The notes below the pieces were generated by a model that worked only from the letters and a program-made list of their open reading frames with translations, did no database searches and was not told the DNA's origin. A program made the position numbers and the translations under genes. A DNA stretch of 64,000 nucleotides, from the NCBI GenBank assembly GCA_045649825.1, contig JAZRQO010000021.1:26711-90710 (forward strand), read 5' to 3'. Shown here one piece after another: positions 7,565 to 16,284 of the stretch. The stretch's first letter is position 1, and every line of letters starts with the position of its first letter. The stretch comes from RGIG9115 sp045649825. Lineage in GTDB: Bacteria; Bacillota; Clostridia; UBA1381.

Positions 7565-8903
7565 ATTCAGGCAATGCCCTCTTCCATTTTCCTGATATAT
7601 AAAACACAAGGGATATAGCCATACCGATTATCCAGCCAACGGGCCATGCAAGCCAGATTCCCGTACTGCTTTTTAAAAGGTATGAGAAAACATATGCAAG
7701 AGATGCCCTGAAAATCAGGTCTATCGTGGTTGCAATAACAAAAAGCTTCATTGCTCCCGCACCTCTTGTTATTCCGTCGGCTACTATCTTTGTGCAGACG
7801 ATTACGTAAAAGATAGGAACAATTGAAAGGAAGGTCTTTCCGATTTCCATTGCTTCTCCCGGCTCGTTTATAAATATTCCGATTAAGCTTTCACGGAAGA
7901 AATAATACGCCGCAGTGAATACCACCGTTACAGAAATCCCAAGCACAAGTCCGCTTTTAAAGCCTTGCTTAACACGTTCAGTCTTTCCTGCACCCATATT
8001 CTGAGCCGCATAGTTTGACATTGCATTTCCCAGTGTTGAAAGGGTAGTTATATAAAAATTATTAACCTTTATAGCTGCAGAATACCCTGCCATAGCGGCA
8101 ATTCCGAAACTGTTTACTGCTCCCTGTATACAGATATTACCGAATGATACAAATATCTGCTGCATCATACTGGGAACCCCTACTCCCGCTATTCTTATAA
8201 ACATAGGAAAAGAAAACAGCGGGGCTTTTTGGGTTTGAGGAAGCTTTTTGAGCTTCAGCAGTACCGTTACAAATGCAAGCACGCAGCTTATTCCCTGACA
8301 AATAAAGGTTGCCCACGCAACCCCCGCAATTCCAAAGTCAAGCCCTGCCACAAACCATATGTCCATCATAATGTTTGCACAGGAGGATGCGGCAAGGAAT
8401 ATAAACGGAGTTTTCGAGTCGCCAAGTGCCGAGAATATTCCGTTTGAAATATTATAAAAAAATAAAAACGGAAGCCCCGCCGTGTATATGTTAAGATACA
8501 AAAGCGTATCCCCCATTATTGCTTCGGGGGTTTTTATAAGCCTCAGTATAAACGGCGAAAGCAAAAATCCAAGTAATGCAAGAATTACACATACTATGCC
8601 GCTTGCTATAAAGTTGGTGCTTACTGCAGTTTTTATATCTTTTATTTTTTTTGCGCCAAAGAGCTGTGACACAACTATGGAGCTTCCCATATTACAACCG
8701 AATGCTACTGCAAGATACACAAGCGTTATCTCATAAGCATTACCCACCGCAGCCAAAGCACTGTCACCTATGAACTTGCCTGCTACAAAGCTGTCGGCTA
8801 TGTTATAAAGCTGCTGAAAAACCACACTTCCCATCAACGGGATAGAAAAGCTTATAAGAGCTTTCCCGGGATTTCCAACCGTCAAATCCTTAGCTACTGC
8901 CAT
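7563..8903 (-). CDS. MATE-family multidrug/metabolite efflux transporter
   Basis: 446-residue, roughly twelve-helix membrane antiporter. The start NPGKALISFSIPLMGSVVFQQLYNIADSFVAGKFIGDSALAAVG is the family signature, and a second half repeats the pattern (IRIAGVGVPSMMQQIFVSFGNI). MATE proteins exchange Na+ or H+ for drugs or metabolites. ATG at 8903 was chosen because GGAGG ends 7 bases upstream; a longer frame from 8936 would translate a hairpin. It lies just after rnfB on the same strand and may receive readthrough. Substrate cannot be predicted. Confidence 0.9.
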   Translation of the reverse strand: MAVAKDLTVGNPGKALISFSIPLMGSVVFQQLYNIADSFVAGKFIGDSALAAVGNAYEITLVYLAVAFGCNMGSSIVVSQLFGAKKIKDIKTAVSTNFIASGIVCVILALLGFLLSPFILRLIKTPEAIMGDTLLYLNIYTAGLPFLFFYNISNGIFSALGDSKTPFIFLAASSCANIMMDIWFVAGLDFGIAGVAWATFICQGISCVLAFVTVLLKLKKLPQTQKAPLFSFPMFIRIAGVGVPSMMQQIFVSFGNICIQGAVNSFGIAAMAGYSAAIKVNNFYITTLSTLGNAMSNYAAQNMGAGKTERVKQGFKSGLVLGISVTVVFTAAYYFFRESLIGIFINEPGEAMEIGKTFLSIVPIFYVIVCTKIVADGITRGAGAMKLFVIATTIDLIFRASLAYVFSYLLKSSTGIWLAWPVGWIIGMAISLVFYISGKWKRALPE

Positions 8904-8917
8904 ACCCATTCCTCCAA

Positions 8918-8944
8918 AGAGGCTGTTGCATTGCAACAGCCTCT
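8918..8944 (-). terminator. Hairpin between rnfB and the MATE gene (probable weak terminator)
   Basis: A 13-bp inverted repeat AGAGGCTGTTGCA / TGCAACAGCCTCT directly follows rnfB. Only three T residues follow on the minus strand before the MATE ribosome binding site, so termination may be partial. Confidence 0.6.
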
Positions 8945-8949
8945 GTAAA

Positions 8950-9738
8950 TTATCTTAACTTAATAACCTTTTTAGGACACTTTTCTGCACATTTTCCGCA
9001 GACTGTACATTTTGAATAATCAATCCTTGCACAGTTATTCTCAACGTGTATTGCATCTGATTCGCAGACCTTTTCACACATTTTACAGCCTATACAGCTA
9101 GCCTTGCAATGTCTGTTTGCAGACTGTGCTTTTTCCTCGTTTGTACAAGCGACAATTATTTTTGTTTCTGCCGGAATAAGCTCTATGGTATGATGAGGAC
9201 AGATTGCCGCGCATGCACCGCAACCACTGCACTTTTCAGGGTCTACCACGGCTACTCCGTTTTGGATTGATATAGCGTCAAAGTTACAAACATTCACACA
9301 GCTTCCGAATCCGATACAAGCATTACGGCAGTGCTTATGCCCGCCGGCGAGCTTTGACATTGCGATACAGTCATGTATGCCCACGTATTCGTATTTAGTA
9401 ACAGTGTTGTCACAGGTTCCGTTACATTTAACATATGCAACCTTAAACTCCACATCACCTGCATTAACTCCCATAATTTCCGCTATCTTCTCAGCTACAG
9501 GAGCTTTACCAACGGGGCAACAGTTCACGGGTGCACCGTCTTTCACAATTGAAGATGCATATGCAGAGCAACCTGCAAATCCGCAGGCACCGCAGTTAGC
9601 ACCGGGAAGCACTTCGGTTATTTTATCTATTCTTTCATCCTGCTTAACATGGAAAACCATTGAAGCAAATGCAAGAAGCACTCCAAAAAACAATCCTAAT
9701 CCACCTACAACGAGGACAGGTATAATAAGTTCATTCAT
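8950..9738 (-). CDS. rnfB: Rnf complex subunit RnfB (multi-[4Fe-4S] ferredoxin-type electron input subunit)
   Basis: 262 residues. An N-terminal membrane helix (about residues 3-26) anchors the protein; a GANCGACGFAGCSAYA cluster domain near residue 45 is followed by several CxxCxxCxxxC motifs (CVNVCNFDAI; CSGCGACAAICPH; CIGCKMCEKVCESDAI; CTVCGKCAEKCPK). RnfB is the proposed entry point for ferredoxin electrons. It is the last gene of rnfCDGEAB, the same order as in Acetobacterium. AGGAGGG precedes the ATG. The fused ferredoxin-like C-terminal region is normal for clostridial RnfB. Confidence 0.95.
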   Translation of the reverse strand: MNELIIPVLVVGGLGLFFGVLLAFASMVFHVKQDERIDKITEVLPGANCGACGFAGCSAYASSIVKDGAPVNCCPVGKAPVAEKIAEIMGVNAGDVEFKVAYVKCNGTCDNTVTKYEYVGIHDCIAMSKLAGGHKHCRNACIGFGSCVNVCNFDAISIQNGVAVVDPEKCSGCGACAAICPHHTIELIPAETKIIVACTNEEKAQSANRHCKASCIGCKMCEKVCESDAIHVENNCARIDYSKCTVCGKCAEKCPKKVIKLR

Positions 9739-9751
9739 CTACTTGCCCTCC

Positions 9752-10333
9752 TTATATCGAAAATCCTGAAAATCCCATAAAGGCAATAGCCATAAGCCCT
9801 GCAGTAATGAGAGCTATGGGGAAACCTCTGAAGGACTTAACAACTGCACTTTCATCCAGATACTCCCGTATACCTGCCATAAGAATAATTGCAAGAGTAA
9901 ATCCGAGAGCCGCAAACGTACCGTTCAAAAACGAAAGCAAAAATCCGTACTCATTCTGAACATTAAGAAGAGTGACACCAAGCACTGCGCAGTTGGTTGT
10001 TATCAAAGGAAGATAAATACCGAGCGCGTTATACAGTGCTGGAAGTGACTTTTTAACAAACAATTCCACGAACTGTACAAGACCTGCAATAATGAGAATA
10101 AATGCTATAGTCTGTAAATATTCAAGATTAAATCTTTCAAGGAGAAAATGGTTAACTGCCCAGGTAAACACCGATGCAATTGCCATAACAAATGTTACCG
10201 CCATTCCCATTCCCATTGCTGTTTCAACCTTTTTTGAAACGCCAAGGAAGGGGCATATTCCGTAGAACTTTACCATTACAAAATTTTCTGTAAGGAGTGC
10301 GGCTATGAGTATTGAAATTATTTCTTTAATCAT
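9752..10333 (-). CDS. rnfA: Rnf complex membrane subunit RnfA
   Basis: 193-residue integral membrane subunit with about six helices, homologous to RnfE and NqrE. The N-terminal block ALLTENFVMVKFYGICPFLG is characteristic, with a conserved cysteine in the membrane. I start at ATG 10333 (MIKEIIS), where AGGTGG lies 5 bases upstream and which gives the usual RnfA N-terminus; a GTG three codons earlier is possible. The start overlaps the end of rnfE by 8 bases. Confidence 0.94.
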   Translation of the reverse strand: MIKEIISILIAALLTENFVMVKFYGICPFLGVSKKVETAMGMGMAVTFVMAIASVFTWAVNHFLLERFNLEYLQTIAFILIIAGLVQFVELFVKKSLPALYNALGIYLPLITTNCAVLGVTLLNVQNEYGFLLSFLNGTFAALGFTLAIILMAGIREYLDESAVVKSFRGFPIALITAGLMAIAFMGFSGFSI

Positions 10334-10931
10334 TCTTGCCACCTGCCTTTGCTGTTATTGCATTGATTGCACCAACAATAATACCGAGGACTATAAATCC
10401 GCCCGGTGCAAGGGTTATTATTGATGCCGGCTGAATAATGTCACCGTAGAGTTGTATACCCCAGATTGTACCTGCACCAAGGATTTCACGAACTGCCGAG
10501 ATAATACAAAGTGCAATTGTAAATCCAAGACCCATGGAAAGACCGTCAAGAGCCGATTTGCCAACACTGTTCTTTGAAGCAAATGACTCCGCACGGGCAA
10601 GAATAATACAGTTTACCACTATAAGTGGAATAAAAATACCAAGAGATTCTGCAAGGTCGGGTACGTATGCATTAAGAAGCATTTCGATTAAAGTAACCGC
10701 CGTTGCAATTACAACTATGTATGCCGCAATTCGTATCTTATCGGGAATAAGCTTCCGGAGAAGTGATATAATCACGTTTGATGCAATAAGCACCGCCGTA
10801 GCTGAAAGTCCCATACCAAGTCCGTTTTTTAGGGATGTTGTTACCGCCAGGGTAGGACACATTCCGAGAAGCTGAACGAAGGTTGGGTTTTCTTTAAGAA
10901 GTCCGTTTTTTATAATATCTGTTGCTTTCAA
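10326..10931 (-). CDS. rnfE: Rnf complex membrane subunit RnfE
   Basis: 201-residue six-helix membrane subunit, paralogue of RnfA (GLLKENPTFVQLLGMCPTLAVTTSLKNGLGMG). The start is taken as TTG at 10931, 7 bases after GGGAGGA; a GTG at 10949 lies upstream of that ribosome binding site and is less likely. It overlaps rnfA by 8 bases and follows rnfG by 14. RnfA and RnfE form a symmetric membrane pair thought to carry electrons and couple to ion movement. Confidence 0.94.
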   Translation of the reverse strand: MKATDIIKNGLLKENPTFVQLLGMCPTLAVTTSLKNGLGMGLSATAVLIASNVIISLLRKLIPDKIRIAAYIVVIATAVTLIEMLLNAYVPDLAESLGIFIPLIVVNCIILARAESFASKNSVGKSALDGLSMGLGFTIALCIISAVREILGAGTIWGIQLYGDIIQPASIITLAPGGFIVLGIIVGAINAITAKAGGKND

Positions 10932-10945
10932 AATATCTCCTCCCT

Positions 10946-11497
10946 TCACTGTTCTTTTATAAGAAGCTCTGCAGCTTCAAGAGCCTTATTCACTGCTTCT
11001 GTTACTGCCTTTGAAGTAATGGTTGCGCCTGACATGGCATTAATTTCGTTTCCTGTTGCCTTACCTCTTGAAACACCTATATCTTTTGTTTTACCTTCAA
11101 ACTGTGATGTAAATTCAGGCTTTTCAGCATTAGCACCAAGACCTGGGGTTTCACTATGGCTTAGTATATCTATGCCTGTAACCTCGCCGTTTGCATCTAT
11201 ACCTGTTATAAGCTTGATTTCTCCGCCGTAGCCAAACGCAGAGGATACAACACAAACGCCTGCAAGCTTATCGCCTGAGTTGCCGATATAAACCTCGTCT
11301 ACACCCTCAATCCCTGCTTTTATAAAGATTTCAGCTTCCGGCAAAACAGTACGCATTGCGGCTTCTGTTTTAAGCCTGTTATTTTCTTCAATAATAGGTG
11401 CCGTAATTTTGTTTGCAAACGCAAGAAGCAATGCAGACACTGCAGTTATGGCAAAAAGTATGAGTCCGACTCTTATAATTTCTTTGGTTTTTATCAT
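10946..11497 (-). CDS. rnfG: Rnf complex flavoprotein subunit RnfG
   Basis: 183 residues: one N-terminal membrane helix (about residues 8-30), then an FMN-binding domain facing outward. The C-terminal motif MSGATITSKAV carries the threonine that ApbE flavinylates; SHSETPGLGANAEKPEF is another family block. The ATG overlaps the rnfD stop by 4 bases (ATGA). An ApbE gene lies at 31446-32327. Confidence 0.95.
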   Translation of the reverse strand: MIKTKEIIRVGLILFAITAVSALLLAFANKITAPIIEENNRLKTEAAMRTVLPEAEIFIKAGIEGVDEVYIGNSGDKLAGVCVVSSAFGYGGEIKLITGIDANGEVTGIDILSHSETPGLGANAEKPEFTSQFEGKTKDIGVSRGKATGNEINAMSGATITSKAVTEAVNKALEAAELLIKEQ

Positions 11498-12459
11498 TTT
11501 ATTTTGCCTCCTTCCGTACCAAAAGCTCTTGGCTTTGTTGCATTCTCAATAAGGGGAGATGCAACATTCATAAGAAGAATTGCAAAAGACACGCCTTCGG
11601 GGTATCCTCCGAATTTACGGATTACAAAAGTAAGCACTCCGCATCCCACACCGAATATAATCTGCCCGAGAGGCGTGGTTGGAGTTGTTACATAATCGGT
11701 AGCCATAAACAATGCTCCGAAAACAAGACCGCCTGTAAGCACCTGCATAATAGTATAATACCACTGTGACATTTCGCCTGAGTTCCCGAAAACATATGTA
11801 AGTACAACAAATGAAAGAATGAATGAAACAGGTATTCTGCAGGTTACAACTCTTCGGATAAGAAGATATATAAATCCGATTATAAGGCAAAGTGCAGATG
11901 TTTCACCGATACAGCCACTTTTTGCACCGAGTATTGCCTGAGTAAGCGTTGGCATGGCTCCCTCAGCTCCTGATTTCATTATTGCAAGAGGAGTTGCAGA
12001 TGTTACTGCATCAACTCCGGTAAATGCTGCCGGTGTAAATGTTGTCATAGCTCCAGCCCAAGCAATTACCATAAAGCATCTTCCTGCCAGTGCGGGATTT
12101 AAAAAGTTCTTACCAAGACCGCCATAGAGCTGCTTTACTATAACTATGGCAAATGCACTTCCGGCAACTACCATCCAAAGAGGTATTCCAACCGGCATAT
12201 TCATACCGAGTATTACACCGGTAACCGCCGCACTGAGGTCGGTAAGTGTAGTTTGTTTATGTGTTAATTTTTCGAAAATCCACTCAGAAGCCATACATGC
12301 CGCAACTGCCGTCAGAATTACAACTGCACTGCGGAATCCAAAAAACAGGACACCTGCAACACAAGCCGGCATAAGAGCAATGATAACATCCAGCATTATG
12401 GCAGAAACTGTTTCATTTGTATGAACGTGAGGGGATGAAGAAACAATAAGCTTTTCCAT
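11494..12459 (-). CDS. rnfD: Rnf complex membrane flavoprotein subunit RnfD
   Basis: 321-residue membrane subunit homologous to NqrB, with about eight to ten helices. Family blocks include LYGGLGKNFLNPALAGRCF and ATDYVTTPTTPLGQIIFG; the latter region holds the threonine expected to carry covalent FMN. It follows rnfC by 24 bases and overlaps rnfG. Identity is secure; the exact flavin site is inferred from the family. Confidence 0.95.
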   Translation of the reverse strand: MEKLIVSSSPHVHTNETVSAIMLDVIIALMPACVAGVLFFGFRSAVVILTAVAACMASEWIFEKLTHKQTTLTDLSAAVTGVILGMNMPVGIPLWMVVAGSAFAIVIVKQLYGGLGKNFLNPALAGRCFMVIAWAGAMTTFTPAAFTGVDAVTSATPLAIMKSGAEGAMPTLTQAILGAKSGCIGETSALCLIIGFIYLLIRRVVTCRIPVSFILSFVVLTYVFGNSGEMSQWYYTIMQVLTGGLVFGALFMATDYVTTPTTPLGQIIFGVGCGVLTFVIRKFGGYPEGVSFAILLMNVASPLIENATKPRAFGTEGGKIK

Positions 12460-12483
12460 AAAAGTTTTCCAATCCTTTCGTTA

Positions 12484-13806
12484 TTACTTCTGCTGTTTTG
12501 AGCGTTTTATTGCAATGATTGCCTGCTTACCCACACGTATGTTATGAAGCAAATTCTGCTTTGACGGGCAAATATATGAGCAAAGACCGCACTCAATACA
12601 GTCGAGAATGTTATACTTCTCTGCCATTTCATAATTCTTTGAAAGAGCAAAACGGTTGATGTTAAGGGGCATAAGCTGCATCGGGCAGTGGCCTACACAT
12701 TTTCCGCATCTTATACAGGGAGTTTCGCTGGAATATATATCGTCAATATTTTTAAATGCCAATATTGACGACGTGGTTTTAACTGTGGGTGGTTTCAGAT
12801 TATACTGAGCTATACCCATCATAGGTCCGCCGCAGATAACCTTTTTAGGCTCTGCCGAAAATCCGCCTGCCTTCTCAAATAAGAACTCTATGGGCACTCC
12901 CGTTGGAGCATCGAAGTTTACGGGATTGTTCACACAGTCACCGCTTACCGTTACAACGCGGCGAACAACAGGCATACCATTTACAAACGCATTCCACATA
13001 TCATATGCAGTAGCTACATTCATTACAACCACACCTACATCTGCAGGAAGCTTTCCTGACGGGACCTTACGCTTTGTTATGGCACTTATGAGCTGCTTTT
13101 CTGCACCTTGGGGATATTTTGTCTTAAGCATTTTGATTTCTATGCCGTTATCGTCTTTAATATACCCGGAAAGAGCTTCTGCACAGTCGGGTTTATTAAC
13201 CTCAATACCTATATATGCTTTGTCAAGACCGAGAACCTGCATTGAGATTTTTATGCCTTCAATAATTTCTTTGGGATTTTCAAGCATACGACGGTGGTCA
13301 GCGGTGATATAAGGCTCACACTCTGCACCATTTAAAATCAGATAATCAATCTTCTGCTTTGGATTGAGCTTAATAAAGGTAGGAAAACCTGCACCGCCCA
13401 TTCCCACAAGACCTTTTTCACGGATTACTGCAAGCAGCTCATCCTTTGACATCTTATCAAAGGCTTCAACAGGCTTAACGCTTTCATGAACTGCGTATTC
13501 CATATCATTTTCTACATATATGGCATCAATTTTGTCGCCACCGGGATGAAGTCTATGCTTTATAGTTGTTACCTTTCCCGAAACTGAGCTATGAACGGGA
13601 ACTGACATAAATGCATCACTGTCGGCAATCTTCTGCCCTACTTTTACAGTATCTCCCGCCGAAACCAAAGGCTTCAGAACAGCGCCTATATGCTGCTGAA
13701 GTGGGAATATATGCTCGGGGTAGTCAGGTAATTTTACGGTATGTACTGAGTTTGTAAGGTTTTTATGGTCTGCCACATGGAAACCACCCTTAAATGTATA
13801 AGCCAT
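12484..13806 (-). CDS. rnfC: Rnf complex NADH-binding subunit RnfC
   Basis: 440-residue soluble subunit, related to the NADH-binding subunit of complex I. GMGGAGFPTFIKL near residue 135 is the glycine-rich NADH/flavin loop. Two [4Fe-4S] motifs lie at the C-terminus (CIRCGKCVGHCPM and CIECGLCSYICPS). It starts the rnfCDGEAB operon with AGGAGG before the ATG. The complex moves electrons between reduced ferredoxin and NAD+ with Na+ or H+ transport; the ion cannot be told from sequence here. Confidence 0.95.
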   Translation of the reverse strand: MAYTFKGGFHVADHKNLTNSVHTVKLPDYPEHIFPLQQHIGAVLKPLVSAGDTVKVGQKIADSDAFMSVPVHSSVSGKVTTIKHRLHPGGDKIDAIYVENDMEYAVHESVKPVEAFDKMSKDELLAVIREKGLVGMGGAGFPTFIKLNPKQKIDYLILNGAECEPYITADHRRMLENPKEIIEGIKISMQVLGLDKAYIGIEVNKPDCAEALSGYIKDDNGIEIKMLKTKYPQGAEKQLISAITKRKVPSGKLPADVGVVVMNVATAYDMWNAFVNGMPVVRRVVTVSGDCVNNPVNFDAPTGVPIEFLFEKAGGFSAEPKKVICGGPMMGIAQYNLKPPTVKTTSSILAFKNIDDIYSSETPCIRCGKCVGHCPMQLMPLNINRFALSKNYEMAEKYNILDCIECGLCSYICPSKQNLLHNIRVGKQAIIAIKRSKQQK

Positions 13807-13867
13807 TTTTACCTCCTGTTTATTAATTGTGATAAAATTAACAAAATCTACAATCTATTTTTAGTCA

Positions 13868-13896
13868 ATTATACCATACTTTATTATTATTTGCAA
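13868..13896 (-). promoter_or_regulatory. Promoter of the rnf operon
   Basis: On the minus strand TTGCAA (13896-13891), a 17-base spacer and TATAAT (13873-13868), about 62 bases before the rnfC ATG. Confidence 0.72.
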
Positions 13897-13906
13897 TACT
13901 TTATGC

Positions 13907-13935
13907 AAAAAAAGGACGTAAAACGTCCTTTTTTG
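13907..13935 (-). terminator. Rho-independent terminator after glgD
   Basis: Stem GGACGT/ACGTCC, extended by flanking A/T runs, ends in seven T residues on the minus strand directly after glgD. Confidence 0.85.
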
Positions 13936-13938
13936 CAA

Positions 13939-15054
13939 TTAGATTTGTCCACCTTTTTCTATTGCCAGAGGATAGCTGTCCTGTCCGAGAAGTCTTCTTC
14001 CGGCAGTTACGTGTACCTCTTTATCAAACACAACATAATCAAGGGAAACATTTTCATTAATAACTGAATCCTGCATTATAATTGAATTCTTTACAACTGC
14101 ACCCTTTGCCACCTTTACTCCTCTTGAAAGAACTGAATTTATTACCGTTCCTTCAATAATGCATCCGTCACCTATAAGAGAGTTTTCAACCAAAGCCTCC
14201 TCGCCATACTTAGTGGGTGCTCTGTCCTTGCTCTTTGTGTAGATTGGATGTTCGGAATTTAGCAGCTCATCCTTAATATCGTGGTCAAGGAATGCCATAT
14301 TATTTCTGAAATATGCCTTTAGAGAATCTATTTTATCTGTATAGCCCGTATATTCGTAACCAAACACACGAAGAGCTGAAAGCTTCTTGATAACCGCATC
14401 CTTCATAAGGTCGTGCTCGCCTCTTGCTATACACTCATCGAGTATACTGCAAAGAAGTGCTCTTTCCATAACATACACATCAAGGCCTGTATTTGATGTT
14501 TTGGGATAATAGGGTTCGATTTCTATATCGGTAACTCTTCCCTCTTCATCCATATCAATAAGCGTAAATCTTGAAAGCTCGCTATCGCTGAGTTCCGGCA
14601 TTTTTTTATAAACAACGGTTATATCCGCCTGCTTTTCGATATGCTCCTCAAGTACTTCCTCAAAATTGATATTGTAAAGGCTTGTTCCAAGTGACAGGAT
14701 AACATATGTTTCCTTAGCCTTTGCAATGTAGTCATACACACCCTCAAGCATATCAATATCGCCTCTGAGTGTACTGTATCTTGCCTTATGCATATTGGGC
14801 GGCAGAATTGTAAGTCCCCCTGATTTACGGTCAAGGTCCCAGGGCTTTCCTGATTTTATGTGGTCCATCAGGGACGTATAGTTTGAAGCCGTTACAACAC
14901 CAACATTCCTGATACCTGCATTAGCCATATTTGAAAGAACAAAATCTATAAGTCTGTAGCTTCCGGCAACGGGGAGTGCGGCAACTGAACGGATGTCGGT
15001 TACCGGTGAGATTTTTTTGTCACCGGAAAGAATAATTCCTCTTGCATCAATCAT
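13939..15054 (-). CDS. glgD: Glucose-1-phosphate adenylyltransferase subunit GlgD
   Basis: 371-residue nucleotidyltransferase-fold protein paralogous to GlgC. The N-terminal loop reads ARGIILSGDKKISPVTDIRS rather than the GGxGxRL signature of catalytic subunits, the usual state of GlgD, which acts as a non-catalytic or regulatory partner. SYRLIDFVLSNMANAGI and a C-terminal left-handed beta-helix-like region (ENSLIGDGCIIEGTVINS) follow. It lies 21 bases after glgC in one operon with glgB. Confidence 0.92.
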   Translation of the reverse strand: MIDARGIILSGDKKISPVTDIRSVAALPVAGSYRLIDFVLSNMANAGIRNVGVVTASNYTSLMDHIKSGKPWDLDRKSGGLTILPPNMHKARYSTLRGDIDMLEGVYDYIAKAKETYVILSLGTSLYNINFEEVLEEHIEKQADITVVYKKMPELSDSELSRFTLIDMDEEGRVTDIEIEPYYPKTSNTGLDVYVMERALLCSILDECIARGEHDLMKDAVIKKLSALRVFGYEYTGYTDKIDSLKAYFRNNMAFLDHDIKDELLNSEHPIYTKSKDRAPTKYGEEALVENSLIGDGCIIEGTVINSVLSRGVKVAKGAVVKNSIIMQDSVINENVSLDYVVFDKEVHVTAGRRLLGQDSYPLAIEKGGQI

Positions 15055-15075
15055 TTTTTACACCAACCTTCCCTT

Positions 15076-16284
15076 TTACGCCTCTATCATAGAGCCGCAA
15101 GCTATAACTTTATTTTCTTCAATAACCACGCCGTCTTCAATAAGCACTATATCGTGGGTGCACATAGGCGAAAGACTGCTCTTATCCGCGTCAGGGGCTT
15201 TACTTCCCACAACTGCACCGTCTTTGATAACTGTACCGGGGCCGATTACACACTTTGAAATATTAACATTCTCACCAATAACAACACCGTGCATGATAAC
15301 GGAATCGGTGATATTAGAATTCTTACCTACTGTTACATTTTCAAAAATAACACTGTGGTCTACGTTTCCGCTTATATTACAGCCGTTACCGACGGAACTG
15401 TTTTTAATCTTTGTTCCGGGTGCTATATAGTGCGGCGCTCTGGTCTGATTTCTTGAATAGATGTTCCACTCATGTCCGTAAACATCAAACTTTGGCGGTG
15501 TATCAATCAAGTCCATATTAGCTTCCCACAAGCTCTGAACTGTTCCAACATCCTTCCAGTAGCCGTCGAAACGGAAGCTTACCATTTTTTCGCCTGCTTC
15601 CAGCATTGCAGGGATAATATTCTTTCCAAAATCGTTTGCAGATTCGGGGTTTGCCTCGTCTTCTGTAAGGTATTTTTTGAGCTTTTGATAATCGAAAATA
15701 TAAATACCCATAGAAGCAAGATTGCTCTTAGGCTCCTTTGGCTTTTCTTCGAATTCGGTTATATAACCGTTTTCGTCAACATTCATTATACCAAATCTGC
15801 TCGCTTCCTCCCATGGAACGGGCATCACTGCAATTGTAACTGCTGCTTCTGTTTTCTTATGAGCCTTGAGCATTTTTGCATAGTCCATTTTATAGATATG
15901 GTCCCCCGACAAAATAAGCACATTTTTAGGATTGAAGTTCTCAAGGAATACTAAATTCTGATAAATAGCATTAGCAGTTCCTTTATACCACTCGCCTGCA
16001 GTAGCGCTCTGATACGGGGGCAGCACGTAAACACCGCCGTCGTTACGATTAAGATCCCAGGGGATACCGTTACCTATATAAGTATTTAGCTCAAGTGGCT
16101 GATACTGAGTAAGAACGCCCACCGTATCAATTCCCGAATGAACACAGTTTGAAAGAGGAAAATCAATAATTCTGTACTTTCCTCCAAATGGCACTGCCGG
16201 CTTTGCAACCTTCTTTGTCAGAGCACCCAGACGGCTTCCCTGACCTCCGGCAAGTATCATTGCCACGCATTTTTTCGATTTCAT
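15076..16284 (-). CDS. glgC: Glucose-1-phosphate adenylyltransferase GlgC
   Basis: 402-residue ADP-glucose pyrophosphorylase: glucose-1-phosphate plus ATP gives ADP-glucose, the glycogen precursor. The catalytic loop MILAGGQGSRLGALTKKVAKP is intact at residue 10, with YRIIDFPLSNC, VLILSGDHIYKMDY and the FEEKP sugar-binding block. The C-terminal hexapeptide-repeat domain is present. ATG overlaps the glgB stop by 4 bases. GlgC and GlgD form a heteromer in clostridia. Confidence 0.95.
   Translation of the reverse strand: MKSKKCVAMILAGGQGSRLGALTKKVAKPAVPFGGKYRIIDFPLSNCVHSGIDTVGVLTQYQPLELNTYIGNGIPWDLNRNDGGVYVLPPYQSATAGEWYKGTANAIYQNLVFLENFNPKNVLILSGDHIYKMDYAKMLKAHKKTEAAVTIAVMPVPWEEASRFGIMNVDENGYITEFEEKPKEPKSNLASMGIYIFDYQKLKKYLTEDEANPESANDFGKNIIPAMLEAGEKMVSFRFDGYWKDVGTVQSLWEANMDLIDTPPKFDVYGHEWNIYSRNQTRAPHYIAPGTKIKNSSVGNGCNISGNVDHSVIFENVTVGKNSNITDSVIMHGVVIGENVNISKCVIGPGTVIKDGAVVGSKAPDADKSSLSPMCTHDIVLIEDGVVIEENKVIACGSMIEA

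Noticed and set aside
13765..14067. Small plus-strand gene across the rnfC-glgD gap
   Set aside because: It spans the rnf promoter and glgD terminator and overlaps both coding ends; the translation is low-complexity.
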